Source: Enemella dayhoffiae (GTDB lineage: Bacteria; Actinomycetota; Actinomycetes; Propionibacteriales; Propionibacteriaceae). From it: a stretch of 64,000 nucleotides of DNA. Shown one piece after another: positions 44,055 through 53,254 of the stretch. The stretch lies in assembly GCF_002250625.1 (NCBI RefSeq), contig NZ_NMVQ01000023.1:248001-312000 (forward strand). The letters are read 5' to 3'. The notes beneath the pieces were generated by a model. That model was given only the letters and a program-made list of their open reading frames with translations. It was not told the DNA's origin and searched no databases. A program made the position numbers and the translations under genes. Numbering within the stretch: position 1 is the first letter of the stretch; every line of letters begins with the position of its first letter.

Positions 44055-44087
44055 GGGCGTCCAGACAGCACCCCTGTCTGGACGCCC
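44055..44087 (+). terminator. Hairpin terminator after rne
   Basis: GGGCGTCCAGACAG (44055-44068) pairs perfectly with CTGTCTGGACGCCC (44074-44087): a 14-bp stem and 5-nt loop, 19 bases past the rne stop. No T-tract follows. Confidence 0.75.
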
Positions 44088-44164
44088 GACGCCATTCCGG
44101 CGGGCCGAGGGCAAGGTCGAGGGCGGTCACGGCTGAGCCGTTGGCGCCGTTGATCTCTCGCCGC

Positions 44165-45379
44165 TCAGCCGGCCTTCGCGCGGGGGGTACGCCCGACCCC
44201 TAGGGCGGCGTACAGGATGAACCCGCCCAGGAGCGCCCAGAACGGGGCGCCGATGCCGAGCACGGAGATCCCGGTCGCGGCGATCACAATGGTCAGCGCG
44301 GGCGGCACCCGCTGCTCGGCGTCGGCCAGCGCCGCGGTCGCGCTGGCCGCGAACGTGCCGACCAGCGCCAACCCGGCGATCGTCGCCAGCAGCCCATCCG
44401 GGGCCACCTGGGAGACCGCGATCACCACCCCCGACACGGGCGCCAGCAACAGGTGCGTCACCCCGCAGGACACCCCGGCCAGCCAGCGCCGCGCCGGGTC
44501 CGAGCCGGCCTCCGGGCCGGCCGCCAGCGCCGCCGAGATCGCCGCCAGGTTCACCCCCGGCCCACCGATCAGCGCCCCCGCCGCGGTCGCGCCACCGCCG
44601 TAGGCCATCGTCGGCAGCCACGGCGTCCGATAGCCGAAACCGGCCAGCACCGCGGTGCCGGGGATGTTCTGGCTGGTCATGGTGACCAGGAACAGCGGCA
44701 GGGCAATCGCGACCAGGGTCGCCGGGTCGAATCGCGGCAGCACCGGTGTCAGGGTCGGCAGCAATTCGCCGGTCCCCACCCGGCCGAGCGCCCCGGTAAC
44801 CCCGAGCACGACCACCGAGGTGACCAGCGCCCCGGGCACCGCCCACCGCGGCGCGAACCGCAGCAGCACCAACCAGGTCAGCACCACCGGGGCGATCGCC
44901 GCCGGCGAGTGCACCAGGGCCCGGAACGGCGCCAGGCAGAGGATCAGCAGCACCCCGGCCAGCATCGCGTTGGCCAGCGAGGCCGGGATTTTCTGCACCA
45001 GGTCACCGAACGGACGGACCAACCCGGTCAGCGCCAGCAGCACCCCGGTCACCACGAACGCGCCGACGGCCGCCGGAAAGCCGCCGGCCGGCGCCAACCC
45101 GCGGGCCAGCAGCGCCACCCCCGGGGTGGACCACGCCATGGTGATCGGGATCCGATAGCGCCAGGAGAAGATCAGGCTGCCCAACCCCATCGCCACCAGC
45201 ACCGCGGTCAGCCCCGACCCCGCCTGCGCCGGATCGGCCCCGACGGCCCGCAGCCCGGCCAGCACCACCGCGAACGAACTGGTGAACCCGACCAGGGCGC
45301 ACACGACACCGGCGAGCAGGGTGTGCGCGGTCCCGTGCGCGGGCGCGGGCTGCGCGTCAGTCGCGCCGGAGGTGGGCAT
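44165..45379 (-). CDS. benE: BenE-family benzoate/H+ symporter
   Basis: A 404-residue permease with about 11-12 membrane helices. HTLLAGVVCALVGFTSSFAVVLAG, RYRIPITMAWSTPGVALLA and LVTMTSQNIPGTAVLAGFGY are characteristic of BenE, which takes up benzoate with protons. ATG 45379 is chosen because TATGAT (45392-45387, minus strand) lies 7 bases before it; longer in-frame starts overlap that box. It lies about 4 kb from the guaiacol demethylase genes, and both fit growth on lignin-derived aromatics. Exact substrate is inferred from the family only. Confidence 0.88.
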   Translation of the reverse strand: MPTSGATDAQPAPAHGTAHTLLAGVVCALVGFTSSFAVVLAGLRAVGADPAQAGSGLTAVLVAMGLGSLIFSWRYRIPITMAWSTPGVALLARGLAPAGGFPAAVGAFVVTGVLLALTGLVRPFGDLVQKIPASLANAMLAGVLLILCLAPFRALVHSPAAIAPVVLTWLVLLRFAPRWAVPGALVTSVVVLGVTGALGRVGTGELLPTLTPVLPRFDPATLVAIALPLFLVTMTSQNIPGTAVLAGFGYRTPWLPTMAYGGGATAAGALIGGPGVNLAAISAALAAGPEAGSDPARRWLAGVSCGVTHLLLAPVSGVVIAVSQVAPDGLLATIAGLALVGTFAASATAALADAEQRVPPALTIVIAATGISVLGIGAPFWALLGGFILYAALGVGRTPRAKAG

Positions 45380-45428
45380 GAGCCGGATCATAGGGCCGGC
45401 GACCGCCCGGTCTGGCACGATGTCCGCC

Positions 45429-46178
45429 ATGGCAACCCGCTTCGACGACCGGCTCCTGGGTGGCATCGAGACCGGGTACGCCTATCGCGAGGACGCCGAA
45501 CCGTTGCGCGGGCTGCGCGCGGTCAACCGGGAGCTCGCCCGCCAGGTCGCCGCCGACGTGCTGGAGACCGCCCAGCCGCCGCGTCTGGCGTACCGGCACC
45601 TGGTCAGCACCCGGATCCGCGGCCGTGAGGTGTGCGCGTTCGGGGTGGGGGACCTGCTCGGCCGCGGGCTGGGCAGCTGTCTGCTGGTCCGCCTCGACGG
45701 TGAGCTGCCCTATCTGCGCATACAGGCGCAGGGGGACTTCTCCCGACACGACGTACGCCTCGGCGACCCGACCTTGGACAACACGTTCCGGATCGACAGC
45801 GAGGTGCCCAACGACAGTTCCCCGCTGGCCCGGGCCTGGTTGCGGGCGCTGGTCACCCCGGGCGTACGCAGGGTGCTGCTCACCCACAGCCCCATCGACT
45901 GGAGCATCGTCGGTCACCACCTGCTGCACCTGGCGACGTACCACCCGCCCGAGCGCGCCGAGAAGTTGATCACCGACGAGGGGAAGCACCTGGTCTCGCT
46001 GGCCGAGGCGATCGACCCCAGCGTCTACCACCAGTTCGGCACCGCCGGCGACCCGGACGCCGCCGCGGTCGACCAGTGGTTGGCCGAGCCGGAGGACACC
46101 TCCGAACCCCCGCTCGTGGCCCGCCACGACGATCCGCCCGGCGGCGGCTGGCCGCTACTGCCCGGCGCGCGCCCGTGA
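45429..46178 (+). CDS. Unknown protein, first of a paralogous pair
   Basis: A 249-residue soluble protein without a recognisable family. The C-terminal part contains VRLGDPTLDNTFRIDSEVP and LLHLATYHPPERAEKLITDE, which align with TGDPHFDRLYRITS and its surroundings in the next gene, so the two share a domain (possibly DUF3137-like). The first ~100 residues (RFDDRLLGGIETGYAYRED) have no counterpart. ATG 45429 is used since a CACGAT box lies 7 bases upstream; an ATG three codons earlier is possible. It overlaps the next start by four bases (GTGA). Divergent from benE. Function unknown. Confidence 0.65.
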   Translation: MATRFDDRLLGGIETGYAYREDAEPLRGLRAVNRELARQVAADVLETAQPPRLAYRHLVSTRIRGREVCAFGVGDLLGRGLGSCLLVRLDGELPYLRIQAQGDFSRHDVRLGDPTLDNTFRIDSEVPNDSSPLARAWLRALVTPGVRRVLLTHSPIDWSIVGHHLLHLATYHPPERAEKLITDEGKHLVSLAEAIDPSVYHQFGTAGDPDAAAVDQWLAEPEDTSEPPLVARHDDPPGGGWPLLPGARP

Positions 46179-47068
46179 ACGGACTGGAGTCCCGGCGCTC
46201 CGACGCGGCCTGGGGTGTGGCCGCCGGCTCGGTGCTGCTCAGCCCGGTGGTGCTGCTGGTCGGTGCGCTGATCGCGCCCGGGGTCTGGCTGGTGGTGCCC
46301 GCGCTGGGCACCGGGCTGTGCGTGGCGTTCGTGGCGATGCTGGCCCGCGCCTGGCGATCCGGCGGCCCCGGCCCCGTCGAACGGGCCCGGCGGCTGACCG
46401 GGCAGCGGGCCCGCCGGCGCCGCAACAGCTTCGCCATCACCCGGCACCTCCCCGCCTCGGTGACCCTGACCCGGGAGGTGGGCGACCTAGCCCTGCTCTG
46501 GGCGGACACGATGCCGCCGGACAACTTCGGCCCCGGGCACCTGGAGAACCGGATGGAAGGGTTCGTCGCGGCGCGGCGCTCCAGCAACTCCGAACCGACC
46601 CGGTTCACCGGCTTCGAGCACGTGGACCCGGACGGCGGGCGACGCTGGTACCTGATGGTGCCGCTGCCCGGCCCGCTGCCGCCGCTGGAAGTGATCCGCG
46701 AGCGCGGCGTACGCTCCGAGGCCGCCTTCCGCACCGGTGACCCGCACTTCGACCGGCTCTATCGGATCACCAGCACCTGGTCCGGCGCAGCCGCGACACA
46801 GGCATACCTCGCCGCCTTCTTCAGCGAACCGGTGGTCGCCCAGATGAAGGAGGTCGCCTTCGCCTGGCGGGTCCGCGGCCGTTTCCTGATCGCCACTCCC
46901 GAGGTGGACGACGCGGCCAAGGCGGTGGCGTACGCCCAGAACTTCGGCACCCAGCTGGCGCTGATCGCCGACCGGCTGCCCGAGCAGCTGTTCGCCCGGT
47001 ATGCCGACTGGTACGCCCCATTCGACGGACTGCCCCCGGGCCTGGCCAACCCCGACGACCTACGCTGA
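46175..47068 (+). CDS. Unknown membrane protein, second of a paralogous pair
   Basis: A 297-residue protein. Two membrane helices near the N-terminus (AAWGVAAGSVLLSPVVLLVG; VWLVVPALGTGLCVAFVAML) lead into a basic stretch and a cytoplasmic domain with TGDPHFDRLYRITSTW and AVAYAQNFGTQLALIADRLP, resembling the upstream neighbour. The GTG overlaps the previous stop by four bases, so both are made together and may form a complex. The 3' end overlaps the convergent BCCT gene by 9 bases. Resembles DUF3137-type membrane proteins only loosely; no function is assigned. Confidence 0.65.
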   Translation: MNGLESRRSDAAWGVAAGSVLLSPVVLLVGALIAPGVWLVVPALGTGLCVAFVAMLARAWRSGGPGPVERARRLTGQRARRRRNSFAITRHLPASVTLTREVGDLALLWADTMPPDNFGPGHLENRMEGFVAARRSSNSEPTRFTGFEHVDPDGGRRWYLMVPLPGPLPPLEVIRERGVRSEAAFRTGDPHFDRLYRITSTWSGAAATQAYLAAFFSEPVVAQMKEVAFAWRVRGRFLIATPEVDDAAKAVAYAQNFGTQLALIADRLPEQLFARYADWYAPFDGLPPGLANPDDLR

Positions 47069-48634
47069 CTCGCGCCCCGGCTCCGCCTCCGGCTCGCGGG
47101 CCAGCTCCGGCGTGCGCTCTCGCTCCAGTGACCGGTACAACCCGATCATCACCAGCACCATCACCACGGCGAACGGCAGCGCCATGATGATCGTCGCGTT
47201 CTTGAGCGCGTCGATCCCGCCGACCAGCAGCATCGCGATGGTGAGCACGCCGGTCGCCAGCGCCCACAGGATGCGCAGGGTGGCCCGCCCGTCGGTCTTC
47301 GGGTCGGGCAGGTGGGAGGACAGGTTGGCCATCACCAGCGCCGCCGAGTCGGCCGAGGTGACATAGAACAACAGGCCGACCAGGGTGGCCAGCCCGACCA
47401 GGAACAGCGGCAACGGATAGGTCTGCAGCAGCGTGAAGAAGCCGAGCTCGGGGGAGTTCGACGCCTGTTCGCCGAAGCCGGCGTCCCCGTCGGCGATCCG
47501 TTTCACCGCACTGTTGCCGAACACGCTCACCCACATGACGATGTAGCTGAACGGGATCGTCAGCGTACCGAGCACGAACTGCCCGATCGTCCGGCCCCGC
47601 GAGATGCGCGCCAGGAACATGCCGACGAAGGACGCCCAGGCGATCCACCACGCCCAGAAGAACAACGTCCAGCTGTTCATCCACTCCTGCGGATAGCCGT
47701 ACGCCATCGTGTCCAGCGTCATCCCGGGGAACATCGCCACGAAGTCGCCGACGTTCATCACCGCGGCGCGCAGCAGGAAGGTGGTGTCGCCGGTGACCAG
47801 CACCCAGCCGGCCAGCAGGATCGCCAGCAGCACGTTGAGCTGGGACAGGAATCGGATCCCGCGATCGACTCCGGTGGTCGCCGAGACGGCCGCCACCACG
47901 ACGGCGAGCACCGTGAGCCCTATCTGGGCCGGGATTCCCTGGGGTACGCCGGTGAGGATGTCCAGGCCGACGTTGAGCATGACCACCCCGATGCCGAGCG
48001 AGGCGGCGACGCCGAAGATGGTGCCCAGCATCGTGGCGATGTCGACGGCGTCGCCGAGGGTCCCGTGCACGCGCTTGCCGAACAGCGGCGACAGGGCGGA
48101 GCGAACCGCCAGCGGCAGGCCCTTGCGATAGGCGAAATAGGTCAGCGCGATCCCCATCAGCGCATACATCGCCCACCCGGTGATGCCGTAGTGGAACATC
48201 GTCCACACGGTCGCCTCGCGCGCCGCGTCGGCGGTGCCGCCGGGGGACTGCGGCGGGGTGAGATATTGGGCGGCCGGTTCGGCGACGGCATAGAACATCA
48301 GGTCGGTTCCGATGCCGGCGGCGAACAGCATCGCCGCCCACGCGAACGTGCTGTACTCGGGACGATCGGAGTCCTTGCCCAGGCGTACCCGGGAATGCCG
48401 TGCTCCCACGAGGATGACGAACACCAGCACCACGGTGGCCAGGGCGATGTAGAACCAGCCGAACCAGTCCGAGGTCAGCAGAACCGCCGCCCCGAGCAGT
48501 TCGCCGGCTCCGGTGGGGTCGAGCAGCGCCCAGGTCGCGATGAGCGCCGTGATCACCGCCGAGACGGCGAGCACCAGCCACTTCGCCGGGGGTCGGTGCG
48601 TGGGCGCCTGCTGCTGATCAACCTGTGTGCTCAC
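47060..48634 (-). CDS. BCCT-family betaine/choline/carnitine transporter
   Basis: A 524-residue secondary transporter with 12 predicted helices. The BCCT core is plain: FAWAAMLFAAGIGTDLMFYA, SWTLFFWAWWIAWASFVGMF with the following LARISRGRTIGQFVLG (helix 8-loop-9 signature), and YVTSADSAALVMANL. It imports trimethylammonium osmolytes such as glycine betaine. Note Gly-Thr-Asp in helix 3 where some members have Gly-Met-Gly, which may alter coupling. The start is GTG 48634. The short hydrophilic tails argue against strong osmosensory regulation like BetP. It stands alone, divergent from rplU. Confidence 0.92.
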   Translation of the reverse strand: MSTQVDQQQAPTHRPPAKWLVLAVSAVITALIATWALLDPTGAGELLGAAVLLTSDWFGWFYIALATVVLVFVILVGARHSRVRLGKDSDRPEYSTFAWAAMLFAAGIGTDLMFYAVAEPAAQYLTPPQSPGGTADAAREATVWTMFHYGITGWAMYALMGIALTYFAYRKGLPLAVRSALSPLFGKRVHGTLGDAVDIATMLGTIFGVAASLGIGVVMLNVGLDILTGVPQGIPAQIGLTVLAVVVAAVSATTGVDRGIRFLSQLNVLLAILLAGWVLVTGDTTFLLRAAVMNVGDFVAMFPGMTLDTMAYGYPQEWMNSWTLFFWAWWIAWASFVGMFLARISRGRTIGQFVLGTLTIPFSYIVMWVSVFGNSAVKRIADGDAGFGEQASNSPELGFFTLLQTYPLPLFLVGLATLVGLLFYVTSADSAALVMANLSSHLPDPKTDGRATLRILWALATGVLTIAMLLVGGIDALKNATIIMALPFAVVMVLVMIGLYRSLERERTPELAREPEAEPGRESA

Positions 48635-48704
48635 CGGGCGAGGCTATCCAGTTGGCATCATTCAGGAGCGGAACCGGGGAGCGAGTCGGGAGGAACGGCC
48701 CGGT

Positions 48705-48733
48705 TTGACCCACTCGGGAGCGGCGCGTAGGCT
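48705..48733 (+). promoter_or_regulatory. Housekeeping promoter of rplU-rpmA with leader
   Basis: TTGACC (48705-48710), exactly 17 bases, then TAGGCT (48728-48733): the best SigA-type promoter in the window. It implies a ~114-nt leader before rplU, a place where an L21 leader structure is often found; no specific fold was confirmed. Confidence 0.7.
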
Positions 48734-48853
48734 TGATCCTCGGTGCTCAGTGGACGCAGAACCACGTGCGGCTGCGGCATCTCCACCGATCGGGTCGCCC
48801 TGCGCCACGCGCTGGGGCCGGGCCCATTGACGAAGACAGAGAGTAGGTCAGGC

Positions 48854-49162
48854 GTGTACGCGATCGTGCGCAGTGGCGGCCGCCAGCACAAGGTTGCCGT
48901 GGGTGACGTCGTCGAGATCGACAAGGTCACCGACGAGGTCGGCTCCAGCGTCAAGCTGCAGCCGCTCCTGCTGGTCGACGGCGAAACCGTCACCTCCGAC
49001 AAGGGTGCTCTGGACAAGGCCTCGGTGACCGCCGAGGTGCTGGCCGAGACCAAGGGTCCGAAGATCCGGATCATGAAGTTCAAGAACAAGACCGGCTACC
49101 GCAAGCGCCAGGGCCACCGCCAGCGCTACACGCAGGTCAAGGTCACCGGAATCAAGGCGTGA
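48854..49162 (+). CDS. rplU: 50S ribosomal protein L21
   Basis: A 102-residue 23S-binding ribosomal protein. It begins [24 protein letters not shown], with the typical end [25 protein letters not shown] 48854 is chosen over upstream in-frame starts because homologues begin here and GTAGGTCAGG precedes it. rpmA follows after 14 bases, the universal order. Confidence 0.97.
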   Translation: MYAIVRSGGRQHKVAVGDVVEIDKVTDEVGSSVKLQPLLLVDGETVTSDKGALDKASVTAEVLAETKGPKIRIMKFKNKTGYRKRQGHRQRYTQVKVTGIKA

Positions 49163-49176
49163 GGGGCTGATCACAG

Positions 49177-49449
49177 ATGGCACACAAGAAGGGCGCGTCC
49201 TCGACCCGCAACGGTCGTGACTCCAACTCCCAGCGGCTCGGCGTGAAGCGTTTCGGCGGCCAGCTGGTCAACGCCGGCGAGATCATCGTCCGCCAGCGCG
49301 GCACCCACTTCCACCCGGGCGACGGCGTCGGCCGCGGGGGCGATGACACCCTGTTCGCGCTGCGCGCGGGCAACGTCGAGTTCGGCACCCGGCGCGGGCG
49401 CCGCGTGGTCAACGTGACCCCGGTCGAGGTCGCCGCCAGCGCGAGCTGA
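49177..49449 (+). CDS. rpmA: 50S ribosomal protein L27
   Basis: A 90-residue ribosomal protein near the peptidyl-transferase centre, beginning [20 protein letters not shown] with the flexible N-terminal tail kept, and [21 protein letters not shown] in the core. There is no N-terminal cleavage extension as found in Firmicutes. It is followed by a terminator, so obgE, often the next gene of the operon, is transcribed separately here. Confidence 0.97.
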   Translation: MAHKKGASSTRNGRDSNSQRLGVKRFGGQLVNAGEIIVRQRGTHFHPGDGVGRGGDDTLFALRAGNVEFGTRRGRRVVNVTPVEVAASAS

Positions 49450-49465
49450 CAAGCACTCCACCAGA

Positions 49466-49495
49466 GCGCCTCGGTCCCCCAGCGGACCGGGGCGC
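49466..49495 (+). terminator. Terminator after rpmA
   Basis: GCGCCTCGGTCC (49466-49477) pairs with GGACCGGGGCGC (49484-49495), a 12-bp stem with one T-G pair, followed by TTGGTCGTT. Confidence 0.7.
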
Positions 49496-49553
49496 TTGGT
49501 CGTTCCGGACCGCGCTTGAGGGGCGACGGCTGACCGGCTGCCGAGGTCAGGGA

Positions 49554-49588
49554 TTGAGTGCCGCGCAGAATAGGTTAGGCTAACCTCA
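49554..49588 (+). promoter_or_regulatory. IdeR/DtxR iron box over the siderophore-reductase promoter
   Basis: Bases 49570-49588 (ATAGGTTAGGCTAACCTCA) match 17 of 19 positions of the IdeR/DtxR consensus. The box covers the -10 TAGGCT (49576-49581), with TTGAGT (49554-49559) 16 bases upstream as -35. Iron-loaded repressor would block the promoter. Confidence 0.88.
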
Positions 49589-49611
49589 CCCAACCGAAGA
49601 GAGGTTCAGCG

Positions 49612-50460
49612 ATGAGCGAGCAGCAGCGCACGCGGCGTAGGCCGAAGTCGGTGACGGTCGTCGCGACCGAACGACTCAGCCCCGAGCTGGTCCGGGTGAT
49701 CCTGACCGGGGAGGACCTGCGCCAGCTTCCGCCGCTGGAGTTCACCGACCACTACGTGAAACTGCTCTTCCCGCCGCCGGGCGCGGCGTACGCCTGGCCC
49801 TTCGACCCGGAACAGCTCCGCGCGACCAGGCCTGCGGACGAGTGGCCGCTCACCCGCACCTACACGATTCGCTGGTTCGATCGCGACACGGCAAGACTGG
49901 CGATCGACTTCGTGGTGCACGGTGATCAGGGCATCGCGGGTCCGTGGGCGGCCGCCGTGCAGCCCGGGGAACAGATCGGATTCCTGGGTCCGGGTGGCGC
50001 CTGGGCGCCGGATCCTGCCGCCGGGGACCACCTGCTCGTCGGCGACGAATCGGCTCTGCCGGCCATCGCGGCGGCCCTGGACGCCCTGCCCACCGGCGCG
50101 CCGGCGCGCGCCTTCCTCGAGGTGTCCAGCCCGGAAGCGGAGGTGCCGGTACGCTGCGGCGGCGGCATCGACGTCACCTGGGTGCACCGGGGCGCCCACC
50201 CCCACGGCACCGCCCTCGCCGCGACGGTCCGCGCGGCGGTGACCCCCACCCCGGAGCTGCGCGCCTTCGTGCACGGCAACGCCGAGATGGTCAAGGACCT
50301 GCGTCGGTGGCTTTTCGTCGAACACCGGGTGCCCCGGGACCAGGTGTCCATCTCCGGCTATTGGCGGACCGGTCTCGACGAGGCGGGCTGGCAGTCGACC
50401 AAGCGCGACTTCAACGCCGAGCTGGAACGCGACGAGGCGCGGCTGACCGACGTGGCCTGA
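49612..50460 (+). CDS. Siderophore-interacting protein (FAD-dependent ferric-siderophore reductase)
   Basis: A 282-residue flavoprotein of the SIP/ViuB family, which reduces ferric siderophores in the cytoplasm to free iron. The FAD motif is LTRTYTIRWFDRDTARLAID with GPWAAAVQPGEQIGFLGPGG; the NAD(P)H part has LLVGDESALPAIAAALDALP and the C-terminal ISGYWRTGLDEAGW is typical. An IdeR box lies over its promoter, so it should be switched on by iron shortage. No siderophore synthesis or uptake genes are nearby; it stands between rpmA and obgE, which are usually adjacent. Confidence 0.92.
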   Translation: MSEQQRTRRRPKSVTVVATERLSPELVRVILTGEDLRQLPPLEFTDHYVKLLFPPPGAAYAWPFDPEQLRATRPADEWPLTRTYTIRWFDRDTARLAIDFVVHGDQGIAGPWAAAVQPGEQIGFLGPGGAWAPDPAAGDHLLVGDESALPAIAAALDALPTGAPARAFLEVSSPEAEVPVRCGGGIDVTWVHRGAHPHGTALAATVRAAVTPTPELRAFVHGNAEMVKDLRRWLFVEHRVPRDQVSISGYWRTGLDEAGWQSTKRDFNAELERDEARLTDVA

Positions 50461-50571
50461 GCTGACGGCGTACGCTCGCCCTGCCGTCCACCGCCGCCGA
50501 CGCGGTCGCCGCAGCAGCGATTGCCGCCCGAAAGCTAGACTGGGCGGTCGCAGCCAGAGACGGGACACAGC

Positions 50572-52122
50572 ATGGCCATTCCTTCCTTCGTCGACCAGGT
50601 CACCCTCGAGGTGGCCGGGGGTAACGGCGGACACGGTTGCGCCTCCATCCACCGCGAGAAGTTCAAACCGCTCGGCGGTCCCGACGGCGGCAACGGCGGT
50701 GACGGCGGCTCCGTCGTGCTGCGCGTCGACCCCGGCCTGACCACGCTGGTGGAGTTCCACCGCAGTTCTCGGCGCCGGGCCAGCAACGGCCAGCCGGGCA
50801 AGGGTGACCACCAGAACGGCGCCCGCGGCGAGGACGTCGTGCTCGCGGTGCCCGACGGCACCGTGATCACCGACGCCGACACCGGCGAACAGCTCGCCGA
50901 CCTGACCGGCAACGGTGCCGAGCTGGTGGTCGCCTCCGGGGGCAAGGGTGGTCTCGGCAACGCGGCGCTGGCGACGGCCGCCCGCAAGGCCCCCGGGTTT
51001 GCCCTGCTCGGTGAGGAGGGTGAGTCCCGGCGCGTCACCATGGAGCTCAAGGTGGTCGCCGATGTGGGCCTGGTCGGCTTCCCGAGCGCCGGCAAGTCGT
51101 CCTTGGTGGCCGCGATCTCGCGGGCCCGGCCCAAGATCGCCGACTATCCGTTCACCACCCTGGTGCCCAACCTCGGCGTCGTGGTCGCCGGCGACACCAC
51201 CTTCACCGTCGCCGACGTCCCCGGCCTGATCGAGGGGGCCTCCGAGGGCCGCGGGTTGGGCCACGACTTCCTGCGCCACATCGAGCGCTGCGCCGCGCTG
51301 GTGCACGTGATCGACTGCGCCACCTTCGAGCCGGGCCGTGACCCGCTGTCGGATCTCGACGTGATCGAGGCCGAGCTGACCGCCCACGGCGGGCTCGACG
51401 ACCGGCCCCGGCTGGTCGCGCTGAACAAGGCCGACGTACCCGACGGGCACGACCTGGCCGAGATCGTGCTGCCCGAGGTGGAGGCCCGCGGTTGGCCCAC
51501 TTTCGTCATCTCCACCAAGTCGGGGGAGGGTCTGCAGTCGCTCACCTTCGCGATGGCAGATCTGGTACGCCGCCGCCGCGAGACGCTGCCCCCGCCGGCG
51601 GCCCCGCGCGTGGTGCTGCGCCCCGAACCGGTGACCGGCGGTGAGGAGTTCACCATCAAGCGGATCGGTGACGGCGAGGGCGGCCACCTGTGGCGGGTCC
51701 GCGGTGCCAAGCCCGAGCGGTGGGTCCGCCAGACCGACTTCAACAACCCCGAGGCGGTGGGCTATCTGGCCGACCGGCTGAACCGGATCGGCATCGAGAC
51801 CAAACTCCTCGAGCTGGGTGCCCGGGCCGGGGACGCGGTCGCCATCGGCGGTGAGGACGCCGTCGTCTTCGACTTCTCCCCGCAGATCGACATCGGCGCC
51901 GAGATCCTTTCCCGGCGCGGCGAGGACGACCGGGTGCTCGACGAGCGCCCCGCCGTCGCCCGCCGCCGCGCCCGCGACGCCGAATATCACGCCTCCCAGG
52001 CCGGTGCCGAGCCCGAGACCCAGGGCATGCGCCGCGGGTACGCCAAGTCCCACCGCCCCACGTCGGCTGAGCGTTCCGGCACGGTGGCTGAGCCTGTCGA
52101 AACCGCCGACGCCGATGAGTGA
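50572..52122 (+). CDS. obgE: GTPase ObgE/CgtA
   Basis: A 516-residue GTPase for 50S assembly and stress control. The Gly-rich Obg domain covers 1-~160 ([20 protein letters not shown]). The G domain has G1 [16 protein letters not shown]3 [14 protein letters not shown] and G4 LNKADVP. An OCT domain (~345-425: [19 protein letters not shown]) and an acidic, variable tail follow. The tail ends [12 protein letters not shown], encoded by a copy of the interspersed GCTGAGCCTGTCGAAA repeat. TAGACT (50536-50541) gives a ~25-nt leader. proB overlaps by eight bases. Confidence 0.96.
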   Translation: MAIPSFVDQVTLEVAGGNGGHGCASIHREKFKPLGGPDGGNGGDGGSVVLRVDPGLTTLVEFHRSSRRRASNGQPGKGDHQNGARGEDVVLAVPDGTVITDADTGEQLADLTGNGAELVVASGGKGGLGNAALATAARKAPGFALLGEEGESRRVTMELKVVADVGLVGFPSAGKSSLVAAISRARPKIADYPFTTLVPNLGVVVAGDTTFTVADVPGLIEGASEGRGLGHDFLRHIERCAALVHVIDCATFEPGRDPLSDLDVIEAELTAHGGLDDRPRLVALNKADVPDGHDLAEIVLPEVEARGWPTFVISTKSGEGLQSLTFAMADLVRRRRETLPPPAAPRVVLRPEPVTGGEEFTIKRIGDGEGGHLWRVRGAKPERWVRQTDFNNPEAVGYLADRLNRIGIETKLLELGARAGDAVAIGGEDAVVFDFSPQIDIGAEILSRRGEDDRVLDERPAVARRRARDAEYHASQAGAEPETQGMRRGYAKSHRPTSAERSGTVAEPVETADADE

Positions 52123-53254
52123 CCTGGCCGCGGACTGGTTCGGCTCCGCACCCCGGGTCGTCGTCAAGGTCGGCTCCTCCTCGCTGACCACCCCGCAGGG
52201 GGCGATCGACCCGGACCGGATCCAGTCCCTGGTGGATGCCCTGGCGGGCGTACGCGCGGCCGGGCGCGAGGTCGTCCTGGTCTCCTCAGGTGCGATCGCG
52301 GCCGGGATCTCCCCGCTCGGGCTGAAACGCCGCCCCCGCGACCTGGCCACCCAGCAGGCGGCCGCCTCGGTGGGGCAGGGGCTGCTGGTGGCGCACTACA
52401 CGCGGCGGTTTCTCGAGCACGGCTGGCGGGTCGGTCAGGTGCTGCTCACCGTCGACGACGTCACCCGCCAGGGCCTCTATCGCAACGCCTATCGCACCCT
52501 GGCCAAGCTGCTCGACTTCGGGGTGATCCCGATCGTCAACGAGAACGACACCGTCGCCACCCACGAGATCCGCTTCGGCGACAACGACCGACTGGCCGCG
52601 CTGGTTGCCCACCTGGTGCACGCCGACGCGCTGGTGCTGCTCAGCGATGTGGACGCCCTCCATACCGACCACCCGTCCCGGCCCGGTGCCCGCCGCATCC
52701 CCGAGGTCGCCGACGCGACCGAACTTGCCGGGGTGGACATCTCCCGCACCGGCTCGGCGGTCGGCACCGGTGGCATGGTGACCAAGGTGCAGGCGGCCGA
52801 GATCGCCACCTCGGCTGGGATCCCGACCCTGCTCACCTCCGCCGCCAACGCCGCCTCGGCGCTCTCCGGGGCTGACGTCGGCACTCGGTTCGCGGTCACC
52901 GGCAAGCGCCGACCGACCCGGTTGCTCTGGCTGCAGCACGCCTCCTACACCGCCGGCCAGCTGCACCTGGACGCCGGCGCGGTGCGCGCCCTCGTCGAAC
53001 GCAACGCGTCCCTGCTGCCGGTCGGAATCACCGCCGTGGAAGGGGAATTCTCGGCCGGGGAGCCGGTCAACCTGGTCACCCCCGAGGGAGCCGTCACGGC
53101 GCGCGGGCTGGTCGGTTTCGACGCCGCCGACCTGCGACGGATGATCGGCAAGGACAGCCGCGAGCTGCTCAGCGCCCTCGGCGAGGACTACGAAGGGGTC
53201 GCCGTGCACCGCGACGTGCTGGTGATTCTCAACCGACACAGGGAGAAATCGTGA
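52115..53254 (+). CDS. proB: Glutamate 5-kinase
   Basis: A 379-residue enzyme for the first step of proline synthesis, phosphorylating glutamate. The amino-acid kinase domain begins [17 protein letters not shown], with [39 protein letters not shown] and [16 protein letters not shown]; a C-terminal PUA domain starts near residue 290. The ATG at 52115 lies inside the end of obgE (8-base overlap), so it is translationally coupled. proA, the next pathway enzyme, is 8.5 kb downstream instead of adjacent. The tspO-like gene overlaps its stop. Confidence 0.95.
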   Translation: MSDLAADWFGSAPRVVVKVGSSSLTTPQGAIDPDRIQSLVDALAGVRAAGREVVLVSSGAIAAGISPLGLKRRPRDLATQQAAASVGQGLLVAHYTRRFLEHGWRVGQVLLTVDDVTRQGLYRNAYRTLAKLLDFGVIPIVNENDTVATHEIRFGDNDRLAALVAHLVHADALVLLSDVDALHTDHPSRPGARRIPEVADATELAGVDISRTGSAVGTGGMVTKVQAAEIATSAGIPTLLTSAANAASALSGADVGTRFAVTGKRRPTRLLWLQHASYTAGQLHLDAGAVRALVERNASLLPVGITAVEGEFSAGEPVNLVTPEGAVTARGLVGFDAADLRRMIGKDSRELLSALGEDYEGVAVHRDVLVILNRHREKS

